Of a stretch of DNA of 64,000 bases, positions 26,792 through 35,829 are shown piece by piece. The stretch covers positions 1,246,001 to 1,310,000 of the forward strand of contig NZ_LR701459.1 of the NCBI RefSeq assembly GCF_902498825.1, in the 5' to 3' direction. This stretch comes from Rhizobium sp. EC-SD404. Its GTDB lineage: Bacteria; Pseudomonadota; Alphaproteobacteria; Rhizobiales; Rhizobiaceae. Under the pieces are notes generated by a model. That model was given only the letters and a program-made list of their open reading frames with translations, was not told the origin of the DNA and made no database searches. Positions within the stretch are counted from its first letter, which is position 1. The number at the start of each line of letters is the position of its first letter. Position numbers and translations under genes: made by a program.

Positions 26792-27421
26792 ATGAATATC
26801 TCAGTCCTTCTCAAAGCGGCCGATGCGCCGGAAACCGCCCAGGACTGCCGCCGGCGTCACATCATGGAATCCGCCGAGCGATGCTTCGCGCGATCGGGAT
26901 TCCACAAGACGTCGATGCAGGAGATTTGCGCGGAGGCTGCGATGAGCCCCGGCGCGCTCTATCGCTATTTCAAATCCAAGGAAGCGATCATCGAGGCGAT
27001 CTGCCTGGATGAGCGGCAGCGTTGCCATGGCACGCTGGAGCCACTTCTTGTGGAAGGCGATTTCACCGAAGCATTGGTGGACATGGCCATGGCCTATTTC
27101 GAGCAGATGCGCAGGCCTGGTGCCACTCCCATGATGCTTGAAGTCTTTGCGGAGGGCCTTCGCAACGGCGCAGTCGGCCGAAACTTCTTGGAAAACGAAG
27201 CAATGGTGCGCGAGCACATCAGTGAATTTGTCCAGCGGGCAGCGGATCGCGGCGACATCGATGCATCGGTCGACCACGATGCGGCGATCGGGATGATGAT
27301 GGCGCTGGGGGAGGGCATCGTCATGCGTTCTGCCATCGATCCAGCGCTCGAGCCGGAGCGTATCCGCCCCATGCTGGCCGCGATGATCGACGCGGTGTTC
27401 GGGCGCGGAAAGCGGGGCTGA
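26792..27421 (+). CDS. TetR/AcrR-family repressor of the RND pump
   Basis: A 209-residue regulator. The N-terminal helix-turn-helix contains [20 protein letters not shown], followed by a recognition-helix tail KEAIIEAIC and a helical ligand domain ending near [13 protein letters not shown] 26792 is chosen; a TTG at 26774 is open but has no ribosome-binding site. About 195 bases separate it from the membrane-fusion gene, and a 16-bp palindrome lies upstream. The inducer is unknown. Confidence 0.85.
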   Translation: MNISVLLKAADAPETAQDCRRRHIMESAERCFARSGFHKTSMQEICAEAAMSPGALYRYFKSKEAIIEAICLDERQRCHGTLEPLLVEGDFTEALVDMAMAYFEQMRRPGATPMMLEVFAEGLRNGAVGRNFLENEAMVREHISEFVQRAADRGDIDASVDHDAAIGMMMALGEGIVMRSAIDPALEPERIRPMLAAMIDAVFGRGKRG

Positions 27422-27616
27422 AGATTTTTCGTCGCCGCCGACCTTTGGCGGATGACGCAGACTGAATGGCATGCATTGTCGGAAACACGACCGCTCGATG
27501 GCCGCAGAGTCCTTGTACTCTTCAAAGCCTCGATGCGCGCTTTCGCGGAACCAGTAACGATGACCGAAGCCTTGGACTATCCTTCGCACACGCCACGCGC
27601 GGGTGACATTGGGGGG

Positions 27617-28789
27617 ATGCGCGGATGGGCAATGCTCGTTTTCGCAGCATCGCTTCTCGCTGCACCCATGGCCTTCGCGCAGGAACCGCCTCAGACTCCG
27701 CAAGTGCGCGCCCCGGCTATTTCGACAGTCGAGGCACGTGAAGGCGAGATCGCGACGACAGCCACGGTCACCGGGACCCTGGTTGCCCGCGAGGAAGTCA
27801 TCGTCGGCGTCGATGTCGAGGGCTTCAAGATCATGGAGGTCCTCGCGGAGGTCGGAGACACCGTGAAGGCCGGTCAAGTGCTCGCGCGTCTCGACGGGGC
27901 GACCATCGACATCCTCCTTGCCCAAAACACCTCGCAGCTAGCGAGGGCGGATGCCGGCATTGCTCAGGCGCGGGCGACGATCGCTCAGGCCGAAGCCGCC
28001 AAGCTCGAAGCGGACTCGGCCCTGGAGCGTGCGCAGAGTTTGACGGGCAGCGGCGTGACGGCACAGCAGACGCTGGATCAGCGGATTGCTGCGGCAAGTT
28101 CGGCCGAAGCGCAGCTGAATTCGGCGCGCCAGGGCCTGGAACTTGCGCTTGCCGACAAGACCCTGGTCGAAGCGCAGCGGCGCGAGATCGATCTGAACAT
28201 GACCAAGACGGAGATCAAGGCACCGACCGACGGACTTGTGCTGTCGCGATCGGCGAGGATCGGCGCGGTCGCATCGCCTGCAGCAGAGCCGCTTTTCCGA
28301 CTGGCCGAGGACGGCGACGTTGAATTGAGCGCGGATGTCACGGAAACGAGCCTTGCCTCGCTGACAACCGGTATGGCGGTCCACGTCACCCCGGCGGGGT
28401 TCTCGAAGCCCGTGGAAGGCGAAGTGCGGTTGATCTCCCCGCAGATCAACGCCGCAAGCCGGCTTGGTGAAATGCGCGTCTCACTCGAAGCCGATCCGGC
28501 GCTTCGGCCAGGCGCGTTCGCGCGCGGTGTCGTCGAAGTGGCCAGTTCCAACGGTGTCATCATACCTCTATCCGCGCTTGTCGTGACCGATGGTGAGGCC
28601 ACCGTGCAGGCCGTGGTGGAAGGGCGCATCGAAACCCGCACCGTGACGACGGGCTTGCGGACGGCTGATCGTGTCGAAGTGTTGACGGGCCTCGAGCCCG
28701 GCGAGGTGATCGTCAGGCGAGCCGGATCTTTCGTGCGGGACGGCGACGCCGTGACAGCTGTGGCTCAGGCCGAGAGCGGGGACCAATAG
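27617..28789 (+). CDS. RND efflux periplasmic adaptor (membrane fusion protein)
   Basis: A 390-residue HlyD/AcrA-type adaptor. A signal peptide ends in AFAQ (about residue 21). A lipoyl half-domain (VGVDVEGFKIMEVLAEVGDTVKAGQ) is followed by an alpha-hairpin coiled coil (about 90-170), the second lipoyl half (TEIKAPTDGLVLSRSARIG), a beta barrel and a membrane-proximal domain. The ATG at 27617 sits just after GGGGGG; ATG 27632 is an alternative, and the frame is open further upstream but without adaptor-like sequence. The permease starts 2 bases after its stop. No outer-membrane channel gene is nearby, so a TolC-type protein encoded elsewhere is presumably used. Confidence 0.85.
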   Translation: MRGWAMLVFAASLLAAPMAFAQEPPQTPQVRAPAISTVEAREGEIATTATVTGTLVAREEVIVGVDVEGFKIMEVLAEVGDTVKAGQVLARLDGATIDILLAQNTSQLARADAGIAQARATIAQAEAAKLEADSALERAQSLTGSGVTAQQTLDQRIAAASSAEAQLNSARQGLELALADKTLVEAQRREIDLNMTKTEIKAPTDGLVLSRSARIGAVASPAAEPLFRLAEDGDVELSADVTETSLASLTTGMAVHVTPAGFSKPVEGEVRLISPQINAASRLGEMRVSLEADPALRPGAFARGVVEVASSNGVIIPLSALVVTDGEATVQAVVEGRIETRTVTTGLRTADRVEVLTGLEPGEVIVRRAGSFVRDGDAVTAVAQAESGDQ

Positions 28790-28791
28790 CC

Positions 28792-31700
28792 ATGAACTGG
28801 AACATCTCCGCCTGGTCGATCCGCAACCCGGTTCCGTCCATTCTTCTCTTCGTCGTGCTGGTGGTGCTCGGTTGGGTCTCGTTCCTGAACCTGCCCATCA
28901 CGCGCTTTCCGAACATCGACGTGCCGGTCATCTCCGTCGTCATCACCGAGTCCGGTGCTGCGCCAACGGAGCTCGAAACCCAGGTCACCAAGCTTGTCGA
29001 GGACAGTGTTGCCGGCATTGCCGGGATCGACGACATCCAGTCGACCGTCACGGACGGTCAGTCCATTACCTCGGCGATCTTTCGGCTCGAGGTGGATACC
29101 GATCAGGCGCTGAACGACGTCAAAGACGCGGTCGCCGAAATCCGGGCAGACCTGCCGCGTACGATCGACGAACCGATCATCAGTCGCGTCAACGTCGAGA
29201 ACCAATCGATCGTCACCTATGCCGCTTCCGCGCCGGGCATGACGCCGGAAGAACTTTCCTGGCTGGTCGACGACGCAGTGATCCGCGAGCTGCAAGGCCT
29301 GCCGGGTGTCGGTCAGGTCGACCGCATGGGTGGCGTAACCCGCGAAGTCCACGTCGAGCTCGATCCAGATCGTCTTCTCTCGCTGGGCATCACCGCGGCA
29401 GAGGTCAACGCGCAACTGCGCGCAACCAACGTGAACCTGCCCGGGGGACGCGGCGATTTCGGCGGGCAGGAACAAACCATCCGCACGCTCGCCTCCGCCG
29501 ATTCCATCGAAACGCTGTCGCAGACGAGCATCGCACTGTCGGGTGGGCGCACGGTGCGCCTTGGTGACATCGGAACCATCTCCGACAGCTGGGAAGAGCC
29601 GCGCGCGTTTGCCTCGCTCGATGGCAATCCGGTCGTGTCTTTCTCGATCTACCGCGCCAAGGGCGCAAGCGACACGTCGGTCGCCGATGCCGCTGCAGCC
29701 AAGGTGGCAGAACTCGCCGCGCTCTATCCGGACGTCACCTTCTCGAAGATCGACGACAGCGTCACCTATACCTACGGCAACTTCGAATCCGCGATGCATA
29801 CGCTGGTCGAAGGTGCCGCGCTCGCCGTCATCGTGGTGTTCCTCTTCCTGCGCGATTGGCGGGCGACGCTGGTCGCGGCGATAACCTTGCCGCTTGCAGC
29901 CATTCCCACTTTCTGGGCACTCGACATGATGGGCTTTTCGCTCAATCTCGTCAGCCTGCTCGCCATCACGCTCGTCACCGGCATTCTGGTCGACGATGCG
30001 ATCGTGGAAATCGAAAACATCGTCCGACACATGCGCATGGGCAAATCGCCTTATCGCGCGGCGATGGAGGCGGCCGACGAGATCGGTCTCGCCGTCATCG
30101 CGATCACCCTGACCATCATCGCCGTATTTGCGCCGGTGTCCTTCATGGGCGGCGTTGCGGGCCAGTATTTCAAGCAATTCGGCCTGACGGTGGCCGTCGC
30201 CGTGTTCTTCTCGCTGCTCGTCGCGCGTCTCATCACGCCGATGCTCGCGGCTTATTTCATGAAGAACCATGGCGAGGAAGACGAGCGCGAAGGCTGGCTG
30301 TTGCGCGGCTACACCCGGTTCCTCAGAGCCACGCTGCGGTTTCGCTTCGTGACGCTCGCTGTCGGTGTCGGCCTTTTCGCGGCCTCGGTCTGGAGCATCG
30401 GCTTCCTGCCGACCGGCTTCATTCCACGCGAGGATTCCTCGCGTGTCGTGACCTCCGTCGAGCTGCCGCCGGGCTCCACGCTCGACGATACCCGCGAGAC
30501 CACCAACGCGATTGCCGCCAGCCTCAAGGATATTCCCGAAGTCGCATCGGTAATGGTCGTCGGCGGCTCCAGCCCGACAGGCACGCTCGAAGTCCGCCGT
30601 GCGTCGATCATCACCAATCTGGTGCGCAAGGGCGAACGCGAACGGACGCAGTTCGATGTGGAGGAGGAGATGGCTGCCCGCATGGCGCAGGTGCCGGATG
30701 TCCGTTTCTTCAACGTCAATGAGCGTGGCGAACGCGAATTGTCGGTCGGCGTTCTCGGCCAGGATGGCGCACAGGTCGCGGAAGCGGCGCGGATGCTGGA
30801 AGAAGAAATGCGCGATGCGCCGATGTTCTCCAATCCATCCGCCATGTCGGCCTTCGACCGCCCGGAAATCCGCATCACGCCTAGGCTCGATCAGGCTGCC
30901 GATCTCGGCATCGCCCCCGAATTGATCTCGCAGACGATCCGTGTCGCCACCATCGGCGATGCGGGCGCCAATCTCGCCAAGTTCAATCTGCCGAACCGGC
31001 AGATCCCGATCAAGGTGCAGTTGAACGACACCGCGCGCAACGATCTCGCGACCATCCAGTCCATGCGCATCCCGACCGGCAATGGCGGGACCGTACCGCT
31101 GACGGCAGTGGCCGATGTCGGCTACGGCCAGGGTGCATCGACGATCGACCGGTTCGACCGCGAGCGGCTGGTGAAGGTCGGCACGGGCATGGCCGCCGGC
31201 TACGAGATCGGGCAGGGCACGGAATGGATCATGGCCAGTGAGGCTGTGAAGAATTTTCCCGCCGGTGTGCGTATCCAGGAAACGGGTGATGCGGAAATCC
31301 AAGCGGAGGTATTCTCCGGCTTCGCGACCGCCATGGGCGCCGGCATCATGATGGTGCTATGCGTGCTCATCCTGCTGTTTGGTTCGTTCTTCCTGCCGAT
31401 TACGATCCTGGCGTCCCTGCCACTGTCGATCGGCGGCGTGGTGCTTGCGCTTCAGCTGACCAACAACGCCGTCTCCATGCCCGTCGTCATCGGTATCCTC
31501 ATGCTAATGGGCATCGTGACGAAGAACTCGATCATGCTGGTCGATTTCGCGGTCGAGCAGGAAAAGCACGGCATGCCGCAGATGGATGCCATCGTCGATG
31601 CAGGCCGCAAGCGTGCGAGGCCGATCATCATGACGACGCTTGCCATGGCGGCTGGCATGATCCCGGCAGCGCTCGGCACGGGCGAGGGCGGTGAGTTCCG

Positions 31701-31947
31701 TGCGCCCATGGCGATCGCCGTCATCGGCGGACTGCTGGTCTCGACGCTTCTGTCGCTGATCTTCATCCCGTCCTTCTACACGCTGATGGACGACCTCACG
31801 CACCAGGCCTCGCGTCTGGCCGGCTGGATACTCAAGCCCAATGCGCCGGACGAGCCTGACCTTCCGACCGGTGGTCATGGGGGTGGTGACGAGGCGGATG
31901 AGCGGGACGACCGGAAGCGTTATCCGATGCCGATTGCGGCTGAATGA
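28792..31947 (+). CDS. RND efflux transporter permease (AcrB/MexB superfamily)
   Basis: A 1051-residue proton-driven multidrug-type pump. The N-terminal helix and PITRFPNIDVPVISV are followed by a first porter domain and helices 2-7, with the proton-relay segment VTGILVDDAIVEIENI (paired Asp in helix 4) and MGGVAGQYFKQFGLTVAVAV. A second porter domain precedes helices 8-12, with LMGIVTKNSIMLVDFA. The C-terminal tail is Gly/Asp-rich. It belongs to the HAE1-like proteobacterial group. It forms an operon with the adaptor; the substrate cannot be read from the sequence. Confidence 0.93.
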   Translation: MNWNISAWSIRNPVPSILLFVVLVVLGWVSFLNLPITRFPNIDVPVISVVITESGAAPTELETQVTKLVEDSVAGIAGIDDIQSTVTDGQSITSAIFRLEVDTDQALNDVKDAVAEIRADLPRTIDEPIISRVNVENQSIVTYAASAPGMTPEELSWLVDDAVIRELQGLPGVGQVDRMGGVTREVHVELDPDRLLSLGITAAEVNAQLRATNVNLPGGRGDFGGQEQTIRTLASADSIETLSQTSIALSGGRTVRLGDIGTISDSWEEPRAFASLDGNPVVSFSIYRAKGASDTSVADAAAAKVAELAALYPDVTFSKIDDSVTYTYGNFESAMHTLVEGAALAVIVVFLFLRDWRATLVAAITLPLAAIPTFWALDMMGFSLNLVSLLAITLVTGILVDDAIVEIENIVRHMRMGKSPYRAAMEAADEIGLAVIAITLTIIAVFAPVSFMGGVAGQYFKQFGLTVAVAVFFSLLVARLITPMLAAYFMKNHGEEDEREGWLLRGYTRFLRATLRFRFVTLAVGVGLFAASVWSIGFLPTGFIPREDSSRVVTSVELPPGSTLDDTRETTNAIAASLKDIPEVASVMVVGGSSPTGTLEVRRASIITNLVRKGERERTQFDVEEEMAARMAQVPDVRFFNVNERGERELSVGVLGQDGAQVAEAARMLEEEMRDAPMFSNPSAMSAFDRPEIRITPRLDQAADLGIAPELISQTIRVATIGDAGANLAKFNLPNRQIPIKVQLNDTARNDLATIQSMRIPTGNGGTVPLTAVADVGYGQGASTIDRFDRERLVKVGTGMAAGYEIGQGTEWIMASEAVKNFPAGVRIQETGDAEIQAEVFSGFATAMGAGIMMVLCVLILLFGSFFLPITILASLPLSIGGVVLALQLTNNAVSMPVVIGILMLMGIVTKNSIMLVDFAVEQEKHGMPQMDAIVDAGRKRARPIIMTTLAMAAGMIPAALGTGEGGEFRAPMAIAVIGGLLVSTLLSLIFIPSFYTLMDDLTHQASRLAGWILKPNAPDEPDLPTGGHGGGDEADERDDRKRYPMPIAAE

Positions 31948-32073
31948 AACTTGCCAAAGCCGGTTGCGTCACTGAACGCGGCCGGCAAGCTGTCGCGTCA
32001 AAACGTCCATTGGCAAAATGCAACCGCGCTCCATCTTACGAGTTACTAAGATAACAACAAGAAGGAGCATTCC

Positions 32074-32583
32074 ATGAGCAAAGCAACGAAGGCGCTGGAT
32101 CCCAAGCCCCGGGAAGAAAACGTCAATTTCGGCCTCGACGCCAAGGCGCGCGAGACAATCGCGCAGAACCTGTCGGCCATCCTGGCGGACACCTATGCGC
32201 TTCTGGTCAAGACGCATATCTATCACTGGAATGTCGTGGGGCCGCTGTTTCACTCGATCCACGAGATGACTGAAGTTCAGTACAACGACCTCTTCAAGGC
32301 GACGGACGAGATTGCCGAACGCATTCGTGCGCTGGGCTACCGCGCGCCGGTCGTTGGCAACAAGGGCCATGATATCGTCATCGAGCTTGGTGCCGAGAGC
32401 AAGACCGCCCATGCCATGATCGACGACCTGATCGCCGATCACGAGAGCACGATCCGCAAGATGCGCGAAGCCGCCGAAGTCGCCGAAGAGGCAGACGACT
32501 TCGTGTCGCACGACATGCTGGTCGGTCGCATGACCATCCACGAAAAGACCGTCTGGATGCTACGCGCGCTCGTTACCGAGTGA
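32074..32583 (+). CDS. dps: DNA-starvation protection protein Dps
   Basis: A 169-residue ferritin-like protein that forms a 12-mer shell, oxidises and stores iron and protects DNA. The intersubunit ferroxidase signature is visible as HIYHWNVVGPLFHSIHE followed by DEIAERIRALG. AAGGAG lies upstream of the ATG. An N-terminal tail with several Lys (SKATKALDPKPRE) could contact DNA. A strong terminator follows, so it is a single-gene unit. It complements KatE in peroxide defence. No EcfG-type promoter was seen in the 126 bases upstream. Confidence 0.93.
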   Translation: MSKATKALDPKPREENVNFGLDAKARETIAQNLSAILADTYALLVKTHIYHWNVVGPLFHSIHEMTEVQYNDLFKATDEIAERIRALGYRAPVVGNKGHDIVIELGAESKTAHAMIDDLIADHESTIRKMREAAEVAEEADDFVSHDMLVGRMTIHEKTVWMLRALVTE

Positions 32584-32611
32584 GCGCCGCCATCCTTGCG
32601 TCGTAAAGAGA

Positions 32612-32640
32612 GCCGCACGCCGACCGCGTGCGGCTTTTTC
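32612..32640 (+). terminator. Intrinsic terminator of dps
   Basis: Stem GCCGCACGC at 32612-32620 pairs with GCGTGCGGC at 32626-32634 around a 5-base loop and is followed by five T. This is a classic rho-independent terminator 28 bases after the dps stop. Confidence 0.92.
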
Positions 32641-32714
32641 TGTCGAGGTGGAGGTGTTCGCGCGGCGATGGTCGATGCCTCCGGTGACGCCTTCCTGTTC
32701 ATCCGCTGCCGAAT

Positions 32715-32755
32715 TTGTACGCAAAATGCGTCTTCAAAGGGCTTCTTGTATACAA
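32715..32755. promoter_or_regulatory. GntR/FadR-type operator upstream of the TRAP operon
   Basis: TTGTATACAA at 32746-32755 is a perfect 10-bp palindrome that fits the GT-AC core recognised by FCD-domain GntR regulators. A related imperfect copy, TTGTACGCAA, lies at 32715-32724. Both are in the 289-base non-coding interval between dps and the TRAP substrate-binding gene. The GntR encoded at the other end of this cluster is the natural candidate to bind here. Apart from these sites and the dps terminator, I see nothing else in this interval. Confidence 0.55.
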
Positions 32756-32872
32756 TTTTCCGGCGTTGATCGGCTTAACAGCCTTCTAATTCATGATCTT
32801 CTGATCTGGCATGGGCATTGCTTGCGTTGGTTCGCATCTTCCCAAGCGCACTTCCAGATCTGAGGACATCCC

Positions 32873-33955
32873 ATGAAACGCCGCAACTTCCTGACAGCAT
32901 CCGCGCTCGCAACGGCAAGCGTTCCATTGGCCGCCCCGTCCATCGCGAGGGCGCAGGACACCTTTACCTGGCAGATGACGAATGCCTACGGACCCGGTTC
33001 GCCTTTCTACGTGGAAGGCCCGGGCAGCCCGACGGATTTCTGCGCCAAGGTCGAGCGCATGTCGGGCGGACGGTTGCGCATCCAGCATTTTGCCGCCGGC
33101 GAACTGATCCCGGCGCTCGAGGGCTTCGATGCGGTCTCATCCGGGACGGTCCAGATGAATGCGGCCAACTCCTACTTCTGGGCCGGGCGCGTGCCTGCCG
33201 CGCAGTATTTCACCACGGTCCCGTTCGGCCTCAACTTCCAGGGCCAGAACGCCTGGCTCTATCATGGCGGCGGCATGGAGCTCTGGGACGAACTCTACGA
33301 GCCGCTGGGCGTCAAGGCGCTGCCCATGGGCAACACCGGCGTGCAGATGACCGGCTGGTTCCGCGAGCCGATCGAGACCGTCGAAGATTTCCGCGGCCTG
33401 GTCATGCGCATTCCGGGTCTCGCTGGACGCGTCTATGCGACGCTCGGCGTCGATGTCCGCCTTCTGCCGGGCGGTGAAATCTTCCCGGCGCTCGAGCGCG
33501 GCGTCATCGACGCGGCCGAATTCGTCGGCCCCTACCAGGATCGTCGTCTCGGCCTGCAGAACGCGGCGAAGTACTACTACACCACCGGCTGGCACGAGCC
33601 GTGCAACGTCACGGAGCTTTTGATCAATCGGGCAGCCTGGGATTCGCTGCCGGACGATCTGAAGGCGATCGTCGAAGCGGCCGCCATGGCCTGCAACATT
33701 GAAAGCCACACCTGGTGCGAAGCCACCAACGCGGAAGCGCTGGCCGACCTCGTCGAAAACGAAGGCGTCATTGCCGACACGCTGCCGGAAGCTGTCGTCG
33801 AGGCACTGCGCGAAGCCACCATGGCCGTGCTGGAAGAGGGTGCCGCCGCCGATCCGAGCGTTCGAAAGGTCCACGACGCGTTCATGGCGTTCAAGGCCCA
33901 GCACGACCAATGGTCAGGTGTTTCCGAGCGGCCGTTCCACAATATGGCCGGCTGA
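32873..33955 (+). CDS. TRAP transporter substrate-binding protein (DctP/TAXI-like family 7)
   Basis: A 360-residue periplasmic solute receptor. The N terminus MKRRNFLTASALATA is a twin-arginine-type signal cleaved near SIARAQ. The mature part has the DctP fold with GGRLRIQHFAAGELIPALEGFDAV and FRGLVMRIPGLAGRVYATLG, plus an Arg positioned to clamp a carboxylate. FVGPYQDRRLGLQNAAKYYY is the strand-helix region seen in receptors for keto or amino acids, sometimes dimeric and metal-bound. Six bases separate it from the small permease gene. The ligand is probably an organic acid; the neighbouring amidohydrolase-like enzyme suggests an N-containing one. Confidence 0.9.
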   Translation: MKRRNFLTASALATASVPLAAPSIARAQDTFTWQMTNAYGPGSPFYVEGPGSPTDFCAKVERMSGGRLRIQHFAAGELIPALEGFDAVSSGTVQMNAANSYFWAGRVPAAQYFTTVPFGLNFQGQNAWLYHGGGMELWDELYEPLGVKALPMGNTGVQMTGWFREPIETVEDFRGLVMRIPGLAGRVYATLGVDVRLLPGGEIFPALERGVIDAAEFVGPYQDRRLGLQNAAKYYYTTGWHEPCNVTELLINRAAWDSLPDDLKAIVEAAAMACNIESHTWCEATNAEALADLVENEGVIADTLPEAVVEALREATMAVLEEGAAADPSVRKVHDAFMAFKAQHDQWSGVSERPFHNMAG

Positions 33956-33961
33956 CGTGGC

Positions 33962-34498
33962 ATGATCGCAATCATCGAAAAGGCTGCGAACGGCACTGCG
34001 CGTGTCGTTCGCATCGTCGGCCAGACGGCGGCGTGGCTCGGTCTCGCGCTTGTGCTTCTCGTCGCGTTCAACGTGCTGTCGCGCTACGCGTTCGGCATCA
34101 GCAGCGTCGCGACGCAGGAAGCCGAGTGGCACCTGATGGCGGCAGGTGCTCTGTTCGGCATGTCCTATGGATTGAACCAGGGCGGCGAAGTCCGGGTCGA
34201 CGTTCTTTACGACAAGTTTTCTCCCGAGCTGAAAGCAACGATCGACATCATCGCAGCGCTGATGCTGATGCTCGCGTCGATCTTCATCGTGTGGCTGTCG
34301 ATCAACTACGTGCATCAGAGCTACGCGATCGGCGAAATCTCCCCCGACCCTGGCGGCCTGCACTATCGCTTTCTGCTGAAGGCCCTCATTCCCGTCGCCT
34401 TCGTTCTGCTCGCGCTTCAGGCGCTGTCGATGATGCTCGAAAACATCGTGCGGCGCGCACATCTGAAGCAGCCTCTCGCCAATCCGGACACGCACTGA
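33962..34498 (+). CDS. TRAP transporter small permease (DctQ type)
   Basis: A 178-residue protein with four transmembrane segments. ALVLLVAFNVLSRYAFGI and QEAEWHLMAAGALFGMSYGL are the family signature. It pairs with the large permease one base downstream. It has a longer C-terminal tail than most DctQ proteins and no fusion. The gene lies six bases after the receptor gene, consistent with a single dctPQM transcript. Confidence 0.9.
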   Translation: MIAIIEKAANGTARVVRIVGQTAAWLGLALVLLVAFNVLSRYAFGISSVATQEAEWHLMAAGALFGMSYGLNQGGEVRVDVLYDKFSPELKATIDIIAALMLMLASIFIVWLSINYVHQSYAIGEISPDPGGLHYRFLLKALIPVAFVLLALQALSMMLENIVRRAHLKQPLANPDTH

Positions 34499-34499
34499 C

Positions 34500-35825
34500 A
34501 TGCCATTCACCGAGTTTCTGGCGCTCGCCATGATCGGCGCCTTCTTCGTCATGCTGATGGCCGGCATTCCTGTCGCCATCTGTCTTGCGGTCACTGGGTT
34601 CGTGTTCGGTTATGCGGGCTTCGGGCCCATGCTGTTCAATCTGGTGCCGGCGCGCATCTACGGGGTCATCACCAACTACACGCTGCTGGCATTGCCGCTC
34701 TTCATCTTCATGGGCCTGATGCTGGAGCGATCGAAGATCGCGGAGCAATTGCTTGACGTGATCGGCTTGGCGATGGGCGGCATTCGCGGCGGCATGGCGC
34801 TCGCGATCATCATCGTCGGAGTCCTGATGGGCGCGGCGTCCGGCGTCGTCGGCGCCACGGTGGTGACGCTTGGCCTCATCGCGCTCGCTCCGGTGCTCAA
34901 CCGCGGTTACGATAAGGGTGTCGCGACCGGCGTGATCTGCGCTTCGGGCACGCTCGGGCAGATCATTCCGCCGAGCCTAGTCTTGATCCTGCTGGCCGAT
35001 ATTATGGGCCAGTCGGTCGGCACGCTGTTTGCCGCGGCGCTCATTCCCGGTCTTCTGCTGTCGGGCATGTTCGTCCTCTACATCATCGTGCTGGGCCTGA
35101 TTAAGCCCGGCTCCATGCCGCCGATCCCGCAAGCCGAGCGGGATGCCATCTCAGGCCGCGAACTGGCGGTGAAGCTTCTGCAGGTCGTCGCACCGCCCAT
35201 CGCTCTGATCTTTCTGGTCTTGGGCTCGATCATCGGCGGCGTCGCGGCGCCGACCGAAGCAGCCTCCATGGGCGCGCTCGGCTCCATCCTGCTTGCGGCG
35301 TTCACCGGTCGGCTGACCTACCCGATGATGCGCGAGGTCGTGCGGGCGTCGTTCATTGCCTCGGCCATGGTGTTCATGATCCTGATCTTCGCGCAGCCCT
35401 TCGCATTGGCATTCCGCGGTCTCGGCGGCGAGCGTCTTGTCCATGACGTGTTCACGATGGTGCCCGGCGGTCTGGACGGCCAAATCCTTTTCCTGATGAT
35501 CCTGATCTTCTTCCTCGGTTTCTTCCTGGAATGGATCGAGATTTCCTACATCGCGCTACCGCTGTTCCTTCCGGTTTTCGCCAGCGCAGGCGCCGACCTC
35601 ACCTGGATCGCCATTCTCGTTGCGGTGAACCTGCAGATGTCGTTCCTGACACCGCCCTTCGGCTGGGCGCTCTTCTTCCTAAAAGGCGTCGCGCCGCCGG
35701 GCGTGACCACGCTCGATATCTATCGAGGAGTTGTGCCCTTCATCGCGATTCAGGCATTGGCGGTGCTGATGGTCTATCTGTTCCCGGGCCTTGCGACATG
35801 GCTGCCGGAAGCAATCGGTTGGTGA
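34500..35825 (+). CDS. TRAP transporter large permease (DctM type)
   Basis: A 441-residue sodium-coupled permease with about twelve transmembrane segments. MGAASGVVGATVVTLGLIAL and ASGTLGQIIPPSLVLILLAD are characteristic DctM motifs, and FLTPPFGWALFFLKGVAP marks the second repeat. It drives uptake of the ligand captured by the receptor. The hydrolase gene starts 4 bases after its stop, so transport and metabolism are probably co-transcribed. Confidence 0.92.
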   Translation: MPFTEFLALAMIGAFFVMLMAGIPVAICLAVTGFVFGYAGFGPMLFNLVPARIYGVITNYTLLALPLFIFMGLMLERSKIAEQLLDVIGLAMGGIRGGMALAIIIVGVLMGAASGVVGATVVTLGLIALAPVLNRGYDKGVATGVICASGTLGQIIPPSLVLILLADIMGQSVGTLFAAALIPGLLLSGMFVLYIIVLGLIKPGSMPPIPQAERDAISGRELAVKLLQVVAPPIALIFLVLGSIIGGVAAPTEAASMGALGSILLAAFTGRLTYPMMREVVRASFIASAMVFMILIFAQPFALAFRGLGGERLVHDVFTMVPGGLDGQILFLMILIFFLGFFLEWIEISYIALPLFLPVFASAGADLTWIAILVAVNLQMSFLTPPFGWALFFLKGVAPPGVTTLDIYRGVVPFIAIQALAVLMVYLFPGLATWLPEAIGW

Positions 35826-35829
35826 TGAC

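Noticed and set aside
28765..31302. Open frame of about 845 codons antisense to the RND permease
   Set aside because: Shadow of a clearly real RND gene; composition rich in Arg, Asp and His with no domain.
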